Positions 42,001-54,000 of a stretch of 64,000 nt of DNA are shown in pieces (position 1 is the first letter of the stretch; each line of letters starts with the position of its first letter). The position numbers and the translations under genes were made by a program. Source of the DNA: Lumbricus terrestris (taxonomy: Eukaryota; Annelida; Clitellata; Crassiclitellata; Lumbricidae); assembly GCA_949752735.1 (NCBI GenBank), contig OX457037.1, positions 34,262,956 through 34,326,955 of the forward strand, written 5' to 3'. Below the pieces are notes generated by a model. That model was given only the letters and a program-made list of their open reading frames with translations. It had not been told where the DNA came from and searched no databases.

Positions 42001-45000
42001 TCCCGGGCTTATATAGATTCTCGGGGCGTGGGTTGTCACGTGGTACATCTAGGACTAGACAATTCGATTGCGCAACCAAACTTTCCATTGCGTAGTTGCT
42101 GGAAGAGTGACTCAACTGTGGGTCCCTACCCCGGTGCCATGGATCAAGGGCCTGACAGGAAGATGGATCTATTCGACCGGAAATGGTGATGACACCTGTA
42201 TCTGATATGACAGACATTATTGCCAATACTAAGGGAGCTGTTTACCCATTACCAATGTGATATACCAACTATACATCTATATCTAGGTATGACTTCTATA
42301 GCACTATTATACTATTACTAACATGATCAACTAGCCTTCTTTCTACCAGTTTTGCTCAAACCTTTCTCTTGGAGCACCTCTGAGTAGACATTTTAAAGGG
42401 ACGCTATATACTAATTTTTTTGGAGTGAATGAACGAGTGGATGAGTACTAATGCCATGCTGCTGTTTGTAATCATCACGTGTGCCCTGATGGTAACCAAG
42501 AGAACTGTAATCTCTTGGGGTAGTGATACATATACAGACTATGCAAACGTTTGTTTACTTTTCAGAATATGTTGCCGATTCCGGCGGTGATGTTGGTGGC
42601 CATTCCTCTGTTCGCCCTCTGAAGCCACGAGGTCCAATTGCGAAGAAATGGCGCCGTGCTGACACGAATGTTGTAGCCATAAAATTTGACCAGCTGACCT
42701 CTCCATCAAACATGCACACTGGTGACCCTGTCACGTGCACCGGATGTCAAGCCATGTTGTCTCACATCAGCAAACTGACAAAGGAAGGGGACAATGATGT
42801 ATGTATCTGACCACAAGCAGAACACATATTAATCTGTGTATGTATGAATCATCCTGGAAAGAGGTGCAAGACCTTGTAATTTAAGTTTGTAGCAACTCAA
42901 GTTGCACTGTGATTGAGTATTTTAACTTTTGGATTGTAAAGTGTACCTTTTGTAATAAGCGGTTTTAGATTAAATAAAACTTAATAATAAGAATAATAAT
43001 GACGACAATTTCTGTGGTGCCGTAACACAGCACATGCAGTTACAAGTGCGCCTCTACAAACACAGTCAGTGAGTGCATTGTATTTGGACATTTATATGTG
43101 TGCCTTTTGTATAAGAAACTAATAAATGTACTCGTCACTGTCCTAACTGTAGTTTTAACTAGAGAACAAATGAATGTTTGAGCAGTGTAAAATAGTTTTC
43201 ATGGGATCATTCTTGAATAGGCTGCATTCAGAGCAAATGTCGGTAAAGGAATTGTAATGCGTTTATTATAGATCTTAAAAATCGTTCTGCACCTGTAATG
43301 GATAATGTTTGAACTGTAACATTTATGATGGTTGCTGAAATGCTTTATATATATTTCAGCTCTGGATCTGCGAGTTTTGTGGCGTGTCGAACACGGTTGA
43401 CTTGGTTGCAGAGGAGATGCCAACTCAGCCAGACGTGACGTACATGGTAGAACCAGCTCCGGTGACGACAGCAAGTGGTAGATCTGGAATCGATGAGTCT
43501 CTCGTTGTATTCTGCGTCGATATATCTGGCAGCATGTGCGTCAGTCAAGAGGTAGGAATCTGACATCAGATATTTTTTATAAATTTTTTATCAGATGTGA
43601 TCCATCTGGCGATATGTTGTCTTTTCCTTGTACATTGAGCATTTTGGTTATCTTCATTTGGCTTTAGGCTGAGAGCATGTTGACCAAACCTTTGCTACAG
43701 AACATGTTGACCCAACTCTTTCTATAGAACATGTTGACCTAACCTTTGCTATAGAGCATGTTGGCCAAACCTTTTGCTATAGAACATGTTGACCCAACTC
43801 TTTCTATAGAACATGTTGACCAAACTTTTGCTATATAGAACATATTGACCTAACCTTTGCTATAGAACATGTTGACCAAACCTTTGAAATAGAACATGTT
43901 GACCAAACTTTTGCTATATAGAACATGTTGACCTAACCTTTACTATAGAACATGTTGACCTAACCTTTACTATAGAACATGTTGACCTAACCTTTACTAT
44001 AGAACATGTTGACCTAACCTTTACTATAGAACATGCTGATCTTCTACTTTGTGCTTGCATTTGAAATATCTTCCTCTCTACTTGACCATGTATGTAATTT
44101 TAGTAAAATGCAATTTTTACCATTATGACCGTGTATAAATTTCATTAGTTTTTACTGATGCCAAAAATGAATATAATTTTAAATAGTCACTGTTTACATC
44201 AATGCATTGAAGATGCTCTCTTGAATTCCTGTGTGATATGGCTGGATGGAGTCACTTAGAACCTACATGTAGTTAGGTTTGAGTGAAAGTTCTGATAAGC
44301 CTATCAGTCCGAATTGTTGTGTAGGGATGGGTATGTTGTTTTTTAAGTTGTGTACAATGAACGATGATGAATCAATGTCTAGGATTCACATTTAAATGGC
44401 AATTTGCTAACATTTACAAATGTTCCTATTAATTGCAATAATGGTAATAACAATAATAATGATGATGACAATGGTCCGTATATTGATTGCATTATGAGAT
44501 ATGATCATCATTTGAATGGTGATCTTTTGATGAACGTAGGTTCCCGGTAAGATGCGCTTGAAAGGCAATCATGCTGAACGATTCAGTTCGCTGAACACAG
44601 AGAATGAGGACCAATGGCTGAGGGGGCAGAGGCATGACGTCACATACGTCACCCGTCTGCAGGGCCTTCAGGCGGCAGTTGATAACCAACTGCAGGAGTT
44701 GTCGCAAGAACATCCCAACCGTCGCATCGCCCTCGTCACTTTCAACAGCGAGGTATCGGTTATGTCATTGATAAAGCATGTATGTGCTTCATTGAACCGC
44801 CTGTAGACACACTGCGGGGTGTACATGCTTTCTTTTCTATGTTTCTAACGATTGTTGTAGTCTTTGGTGAGGCTGGGAATTGCCTTAACCCTTTAATAAC
44901 TGAAGGTATAAGATTTCCCATACCATTTGCTCCAAGGTGATTGGTGAAGGGTTAAAACTGACATTTGGGAGTCAGAAATAAATTTTATGTTATTTTATAG

Positions 45001-48000
45001 ATGCAGCCACACTTCAACAAATTATGCACATATTTCCACAGTACTGCACATAATTTATGTATGCTGTTTGTGGTGTGCTTGTACGTACAACCTACCTTGC
45101 AGATCTGTGTATGAATGGGTCAGTGATGAACCTGACTTCAGGCAACTTTCATGAGAGAGTTGAAACACGGATGGTTAACTGGTTATGTGATAGAGACGTA
45201 CGAGTGTCTCTGCTTCCCAGTTTTTCCTCGTTCATAGTGTCCTGTCGTTTCTAGGTGACCGTCCTGGGCGATGGTTTTGGACTTCCGTTGACCATAGCAG
45301 GAGACAAACTGTTTAACGTGGAGGAACTGACGAAGGTCGGATCGGACGTCGAACTACCATCAAGCATCGCAGCGTCTCGTGACACACTCGGAAAAAAGAT
45401 CTTTGAGTTGGTTTTCTGTTTTGATGATTAAGTAAATACCTAAATCAAGTCAAAGATAATGTAAGCAGTTTGACGTAGTACTGTTGAAGTTGCTAAAATG
45501 CTGCTAAAATTGGCGGAAGTGGTATGGAAATTCTGCTGCTCCAAATGTTAGTCATGAATGGATTAAATAGCATCAATTTACGGATGGTGCAAGGTAGTTG
45601 AATTACCATGAAGCTTAAAATACTTAAATAATTTGGGGAAAAAAATATGTCCCTTGATGTGGATTGTAAAAGAGTAGTACTTATGCTAAATATCTTAATT
45701 AAATGAAATGTTTGTAGAAATAAAAGTAAACAATTTATACTTGCAAGCAAATCTTTATGAATGTTTTATAAAAAAAAACCCATTTTATTGTTTGTAATGC
45801 TTAGCAAAAAATGCTTTATAAATGTTTGATACAATACAAAATCGGGTGAACTTCAATAATAAGGAGTAGTGGTTATGTGTTGGAACAGGTTGGAGGAAGG
45901 TGGTCAGACTGCACTTGGTCCAGCACTTCTTGTGTCCGTGATGATCGCTTGTCAGGTCCCGGGATCAAAGGTCATCATATGTACCGATGGAATGGCAAAC
46001 GTTGGTTTGGGCAATTTGGATAACCTGTGTACGACAGAAGAATTCGAGACGGCAGCAGCCTTCTATCAGAAAATCTCAGAAGTTGCCAAGAGTAAAGGGT
46101 GAGTTTAATACATCTATGTATTAACCCCTTTAGCGTTTCTAAAATTTTTTATAACCTACCCTTATCTGGTCACTTAAATTTTTTTAAACTTGTTTAAATT
46201 TTTCTAATTTTTATTGACAGCAGCAACGTACATCAAAAGAACGTTTTACAGTGTATGATTGCGTATGTATGTATGTATGTATGTATGTATGTATGTATGT
46301 ACGTACGTACGCACGTACGTATGTACGTACGTATGTACGTATGTACGTATGTATGTATGTAGGTACGTATGTACGTATGTACGTATGTACGCGTGTACGT
46401 ATGTAAGTATGCATGTATGTATGTATGTATGTATGTATGAATGTATGTAGGTATGTATGTACGTATGTAGGTATGTACGTATGTACGTACGTACGTACGT
46501 AAGTACGCATGTACGCATGCGCGTATGTATGTATGTATGTACGCATGTACGTATGTACGTACGCACGTACGCAGGTACGCATGTACGTATGTAGGTATGT
46601 ATGTATGTACGTACGTACGTACGTACGTACGGAAGTACGCATGTACGTATGTATGTATGTATGTATGTATGTATGTAGGTAGGTATGTATGTACGTATGT
46701 ACGTATGCATGTATATATGTACGTACGTACGTAAGTACGCATGTACGTATGTACATATGTATGTATGTATGCATGTACGTATGTACGTACGCACGTACGC
46801 AGGTACGCATGTACGTGTGTAAGTATGTATGTACGTATGTATGTATGTATGTATGTACGTACGTACGTACGTACGTATGTACGTATGTATGTATGTATGT
46901 ATGTATGTATGTATGTATGTACGCATGTACGTAGGTACGTACGTACGCATATACGCACGTACGCAGCTACGCATGTACGCATGTACGTATGTACGTATGT
47001 ATGTATGTATGTATGTAGCTACGTATGTACGTATGTACGCATGTACGTATGTATGTATGTACGTACGTATGTACGTATGTACGTATGTAAGTATGTATAT
47101 ATGTACGTACGTACGTATGTACGCATGTACGTATGTACATATGTATGTATGTACGTATGTATGTACGTATGTACGTACGCACGCACGTACGCACGCACTC
47201 ACGTACGTACGTACGTGCGTACGGACGTACGTATGTACGTATGTATGTATGTATGTCCTATGGTAGCCTTTTCATCTATTGGACGAGATAACTCGGGGTG
47301 AACGTTTGTCATACGATTTCTTCCGGACGAGTTAACTCGGGGCGAACGCTAAAGGGGTTAATGCCTTTGTCATGCAGGGGTTTTGTAGTAGAGGCTGATG
47401 GATACCCAGAGACATTTGTGTATACATGTTCTGGTTCTGTGTTTAAGGTTTAAGGACAGGTTTGGAATGGAAATTTTGTCTTACATAGACCATCCTTTTT
47501 GTCAGATGGATACCATCATTATAATTAATAAGCAACACCAACTTAATGAGAGCTGTATTATGCCCCCAAATTTTTTTTAGGGCAACGGCCTCTGTTGTCA
47601 TAAGCCCTCGTCAAATTTGGATCCATCCATCCAACTTAATCCTAGTAAATCGAAATTTACACTAAGCATCATTGTTTGCATGCTAAGTGTCACTTCATAT
47701 CCAGTTCCAGTGGAAATCACTCCAAAACATGTTTTCCTATCTTGCTGATGCTGAAGATTTGTTTTGCCGCAGTTTTGAAATGTTAATATTATGTACAAGA
47801 ACTTGATCAAGTCTCCAGAAAGCAGCCTTTTGTGTGGTGATTTTGGTGTATTGCCATGTAAGAACCACTTATAATTGAGTGATTACTGGGGATGAGTTGT
47901 TGGTGCTAATGAATCTTTAAGTTTGGACTTGGCTTGCTTGAGCATTTATACAAATGGCTATAGTGGTTGATCTTTTTGAGTTTCAGTGAAGAATCAATGG

Positions 48001-51000
48001 TATTAAAAATTAGACTGGTAATGAGAATTTTTTGCATTTGCTTTCTGTTCTGACAGGGTATCTGTGTCAGTTCTGACAATCGCAGGAACGGAATGTAAGC
48101 TGGTTGAACTTGGAAGAGTGGCCAGTCAAACTGGTGGCCAGGTTGGTGTTCAGACTAGGTTCAACTCTGTGTGACTGGAGTGACTCAGAGTAGCTAAACG
48201 TGATAAATTATGAAGAGAGTCATGCTGTACATGTATTTCTAAAGGTCTGATTTCATATAAACACCAGCATAAATTTTAGGACCTGTGAATCTTTTTAACT
48301 TGCTGCATCATAGGAGGTGTCAAATTAAAAAAAATATGAGTCATATCTATGGTGCATGAGTTACAATATATCCTTCACTTTGTTACTTGATTATTCAATT
48401 GTCCAACGACCTCGTGTGAGTCATAACATGAAATTAGGCATAATTTAGTGTTAGTTTATTAGCCAATCTCTTTGCCCACAAGATCACGAAAATGGAAGAT
48501 CCTCCAGATGACCTGTATGTCCAGCGCATTCGTTCTATTGACCTCTAAAAATGAAAGAAATTGTTATAACATGTTGGGTGCCTGGTATTCGGGGCATCTC
48601 TAATATTCGTGTATTTATTGACTTCAAGCAGTTTTGTTGACTGAATTTAAAAAGATATCCATTATGAATCTGACTTCGTACGTTAATGATTTAATCAAGG
48701 TGAATACTGTTGATCCAATGAAGTTGACACAAGAGTTTGGAAATATCTTGGCTGATCCGATCATCGCAACTCGAGTCGTCGCAACGTTCATCGTTCATAA
48801 GGGCCTGTGAGTGCATTCGACTTTTCTGTCTTCTGAATTTTAGTAGCTGAATAATTCAAACCATTTAGTATGCATGCATTGCCTGTCAGCAAGTTTGGTT
48901 ATTAGGTTATTGATGATGTTGAAGGTCTCGCAAATATTCGAGTGTAAGTTCAAGAATTTTGAACTTGTCTGAAAATTTGAAGTTGAGGGTTCAACTTAGA
49001 TATGGGTCAAATATCACTGTCAATATTCATTTTCCCAATGGTCTACAAGTCTTTATACTTATGAAGTTGACACTGCTATTTTATATATAAAATGAAGTAC
49101 AGTGCTCATCACTGGGTCTTAATTTTGTTAACTGAATTCTTTTATGATAACTAGACTACACAGTTCAAAATTAGGGCTGGTACTGATTAAATTTCTTAAT
49201 AAATTAATCTCTAAAATTTAACTTTGATTAATCAATTAGATTACATTGATTTGGTATCTGTTACATAAAGCATGAACACTGTAAAAAAAATGTAGTAAAT
49301 GCTTTAGTTACTACTTTCTATAAAAATTTTGTTCAAACTGTTTGCTTAATTGAAGAAAGTTAATTTGGTGTGATCTTTTGACTTTTCCATCGCCATTTAC
49401 CTTACAAGTTCAATTATAATCACTTAATTTTCTACTGAAAGATTCACATTATCATTGTTCACCTTTGATATTGTTTACTCCAGAAATGGGTTGCTTGTCA
49501 TCTTGAAATGATTTAGAAAGTTTATTCAACAGGTCGAAAATTAATCAAAATTTAAAAATTTTAGTGTTTAATCAATTAATTCATTGTTGAAATCTGCAGC
49601 CCTACGTAAAATATTATAGCTCGTTTATTTGATTCTACCATGCACAGAAGTTGGAATTTCTTTTCTATACATGATTTAAATTGATTGTCGATTTTGTACA
49701 GAGGTCATCATAATGTCAAAGCCATTGTGTGGTGTAGACGACTTTGGGTTTCGAGTATGACAAACACTCAAACACTCAAGTGGCTGAAGTTAATAAACCA
49801 GAACATTTTAATTTCTTCCTATTATCCCTGCTTTAGATGCTCCACTAGTCACTAAGCACTTTTAAGAGCCTTTGAAGAGTCTGTGTAGAGAAATTGATGA
49901 CTCAGAATTGTTTAAAGATATACTCAACATGATTTCACTCAGCGAGTTCCAGCTAAAGTCAACAGTTCCTTTATCGTCAAACGTAACCAAATATCAATTG
50001 GTGAACTCATAATGAAAGAATTATAATGTGGTCGGTCTATATTTATCAAAAATGCTGATTCTATTCTGTGCCTGCTCGGATGTGTAAGATCATTGCTGTC
50101 ATTCAACTCCAGAAAGACTCTGGCTAATACTCTCGTCAGTTCAAACATTTTTGCTTCAATATCTGCACTGGCTGCATGTTTGCTAAAGGATTTCATTCAA
50201 GCTTGTGACACATGTCTGCAAGAATCTACTTCAAATTGCACTCAAGACTGTATGTCATCACTTCCTGGTTGTTGGTGTTGATTGCTTGAAAGAGATTACT
50301 CATCATTGTCCAGAAAGGCAACTGTGATGTGTTGTTGCATTTGGCTCAACAATCTGCAAATCATTGCTTTTAGGACTCATCGATGAAGAAATTAACTTAA
50401 ATATGTTGTGTCATTTCAAAATCAGTTTTTTTAATAAAAATTATCAGTCAGAGTTCATTCTAAAATCTAGAATCACTGAAATTGGCATTCCTGTTAACCA
50501 TGTCCTTAATGTCCATACTGGGAAATTTTTGACTGATCATGTATTGCTTGCAATTTATGATGTATTCTTGTTTACTGGTTTATGCAATATACTTTTGCTT
50601 GACTGCAGCAGGAAGTAATTATTTCCTTGCGTGAAAACTATTATTACATTAATGCTTCCAACATTTCCACAGCTATTTCACCAGCAGTTTTAAGCACAAC
50701 TGACTCATCCAGAATGCAAAATCAGCATTGCTGCAATAGCCTTCTTTCCTACTTCTTGTTTGTGGCACTTGAAAAAGCCACATAAACATGGGCACCCGCA
50801 GAAATGTTTGCAGGAGAGGGCAAGACTCGATGGTCAAGGTTAAAGTTTTTTTTTTTGCAAGAGGTTGAAAATGCAAAGCAGGAAATTAGGAACATACATG
50901 GGTATTTTCATAAAGGTTTTTTTAATGCAAATTTGTTAGATTCACTTTTTTATAATTTTTATTATGAATATAGCTTCTTTAGTGCAAAGAAATTTTTTAA

Positions 51001-54000
51001 CAACCAAAAAGCAGCAGTTAAAAATAGGTTTCAACTTTCCAGGGGGAATGTGCCCCTCTTGCCCCTATGTGCGGGTGCCCATGCGCATAAAATGAAGAGA
51101 CCTTAACTGTATGCTGAACTCCTTTGCTTCAAGCTTGACTGATGGGTTTATATATTTAATTAGAAAGTATTAGGGGAATGGATACGTCATACCACCGGCT
51201 TATAGTAATATTTTAATGTTTTGATTAATGTCTGGTTTCAATATTGCACAATACAAAGACACTTTAGAGACCTTCTTTAAACGACTGCAATGTGCTTGTC
51301 AGGTACATACGTCATGAGGCTGACAAGTCAAGTCGATCGGTCATGGAAGTCGGAAATGTAACTAAAGGAACAGAAATCACGTTCGAGTATGGCACAAGAC
51401 GAATGGGTTCAAAGCATGATGCCATGAAGGGTGAGGACTCGTATGTAAAGAAATTAATAGGTTTATTAAATGCATCATATGGAGTTGTTCTATTTCCAAC
51501 TCAGAACCTAGTTTTATCTGCTCTAATGTGCAGCATGTAATGGCTAATACTACTAAATACAAAGAACTTTGCCATTTGCTGTAAAGTCACCAAGTTGTCC
51601 TGTAAACTAGTTGCTAATGTTGAGAGAATTTTTTTAAAATTTTGTACTTGCTATTTAAGATGACTTGTGGAAGTTGTAAATGTGAAGGTTTCAGAAAAGT
51701 CAGCACCATTTTAAAATGACTGTTTTCCACTCTGAACATTAATTGCATTGCTTATAATTGTTATAATAAAGAGTTGTCATGTCATTAGATTGCTGAGGGT
51801 CGTTTTTTACATTTGACCTGGGGACCAAGCTTCCAAGAAGTTTTGATAGAGCGTGCATCTAAATGACTCTGTCACCTTCACCTTTCTACCACTGATGATA
51901 ATTATAGTTAGAGCTGCAATTTTTTTATTTTAGTCGTTGAAAAAGCTGAAACCCCAGATGCCGAAGCAGCAGGCGGCAGTGGGGCTTCCGCAGATGAGCA
52001 GAAGCCACCTCAACGCCCTCCTCCTCGTGCCCCTGTTCCTTCCCCGGTGAACAATTCTGAGGATCTGCCGTTCCAAGTCCAGATCTGTTACGTAGACCTC
52101 GAAGGTGCTAGGGCCGTGCGTGTGCTCACACAGACTAAACCCATCACAAAAGAAAGGGGACAGGCGGAAAAGTGTGAGTAGTCAGTTACATTATACAGTA
52201 ATAGTATGGTTAATTGACCAAACTATTCATTAAAAGACAAATTATGATATACTGCAGAGGTTAAGATGGTCAATTATGTAACTCCCAACTTTAGACAGTG
52301 TTCAAAGGACGTTGCATGTATTTTATAATTCAGTCGAATTGCTGAGGATCTCTTGGAAGTGTAAAGGAGCTGCGTAAGTGGCTAAGTAAGTAAGTATATT
52401 CTTTAATTATAGCCAGCTACCAAACAGCACTCTGGTGAACAAGCATCACAGTATAGAATTCACATAAATAATTTTATATGTACATAACTATTGTCAACAT
52501 CATTTAACATACTCTGAATCAAACCCCAGCCACTTTGATGAACAATTGATGCCTTTGGTGTCGTTTCTTTGTACTGATGAATGAATCTGTTTTGTTATTT
52601 CGTCAGATATGAACATGCCGATGTTAAGCGCACATGCTCTTCAGCAGTCGTCTGCTCTGGCGATTGAAGGTGACTACACACCTGCAAGACTAAGTTCCCA
52701 CATGTACCAACGTATGTTCTACCGTAACGTGTAAGTAGTCGAGTGTTCGATTATTTTGAGCTGTACTACGAGTTGGTTAAGGAATTTGAATGTTTGAATT
52801 AATGAATGAATGATTTTTCAATTGATGGATCAGTTAACAAATCAGTTGATCAATGATTAAACTACTTTGATGAATGAGTGAATGAGCCGGTGAGCTATTA
52901 TTGATCATTTTATGGATTAACTCTTTTCCGACCGAGGGTATTGGATTCCGATACCATTTACTACTCTCTGGTCAGTAACGGGTTAATGGATCTCTAGACG
53001 ATTTATTTGACTGTTGAATGTTTTGTTTTGTTTCGAGCAGGGCTAATGTTGGGCTGGTTGATTTTGATTGTTCATTTTATTTTTCTCCAAAGTGGCCAGG
53101 GTTTGATTCAGAGCATGTTAAATGATGCAGACAATAGTTATGTACATATCCAATTATAACACTGGACAACAAATTTTCATAAAAGTTTTGCCTCTGACAT
53201 GAAATTTGCAATTTCTTACAGATTTTAGGGTGCTGGACACGAATATGACAATGAAATTAAAGAATTGGCTCCAGTTTCTCTGAAATCGTCAAGAGTTTCT
53301 ATAAATAGAACAATGCATACATATAAAATTTGTACCAGTAAATTCTCGCTTCTACTTCCCATTGTCTCCTGTATGACTGCTCAGGATTAGGTCTGGCGAG
53401 CATGCAAGTAGGCCCATATGTATGTATGAACACTTGCAATACCGCCTCTTAAAAATCTAGTCCGAAGCGCTCCCGATTACAGCGCGGACACTAAATCACA
53501 GTTTCATGACGTGCATGAACAATTGCGAGTGAAGTATACTTGCTCAGGGTCCCTTCGCGGTGGTGAGGTGGATTGACACCCAAAACCTTTCGACTCCAAG
53601 GAACCCAAAATACCCCTACACCACCGCGCCCCACATAATAGACCTATAGCCACCCGACATGGAAGTTTCCTTATATCGTTCTTCCATGGCTGCAATGTTT
53701 TCTTGAAATCGTTCACCGTCCTCAACAGTCATTCTATCTATGCCGCAGTTGTCGGGTAGAAACTCCAAGTGGGATTGGAGAAGTGGATCTGTAAGACACA
53801 TCGTAGCCAAATTTGCGATAGGCTACATGAAATCTTAGACAACATGTCCTCGACCAAATCCTTGTAGTTTTTTGTCCTGACATCCCAGAGGAAGTTAGTT
53901 ACCATCAAATGAAATGCGTTTCAAGCTTGTTTCTCGTTACCCTGAAGCAGGTTGTCGAACATTTCATCTCTGGATGGCTGACTGATCTAAGTACCCCCAA

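Larger units (their letters stand above)
36498..42311 (-). mobile_element. Non-autonomous LTR retrotransposon (5.8 kb), apparently identical LTRs
   Basis: Two direct repeats of 655 bp (36498-37152 and 41657-42311) flank a 4504-bp interior. The host duplication CTATT (36494-36498 and 42312-42316) brackets it; one base overlaps the LTR edge. The polypurine tract and primer site place the sense strand on -. No frame over about 130 residues and no gag, protease, RT or integrase motif is visible, so it resembles a LARD-type element. It occupies intron 3 of the vWA gene in antisense orientation. Confidence 0.9.
52476..53149. repeat. Inverted repeats (about 63 bp) flanking vWA exon 13
   Basis: 52476-52539 (TGTACATAACTATTGTCAAC, CATTTAACATACTCTGAATC, AAACCCC, GCCACTTTG) and 53087-53149 are inverted copies at roughly 85-90% identity. 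They lie in the introns on either side of exon 13 (52607-52730). Confidence 0.85.

Noticed and set aside
46211..47301. Open frames up to 318 codons of repeating Tyr/Ile/His/Thr or Met/Tyr/Val/Cys
   Set aside because: They are direct translations of the GTAT/GTAC array in all frames. A stop-poor tetranucleotide repeat gives this automatically.
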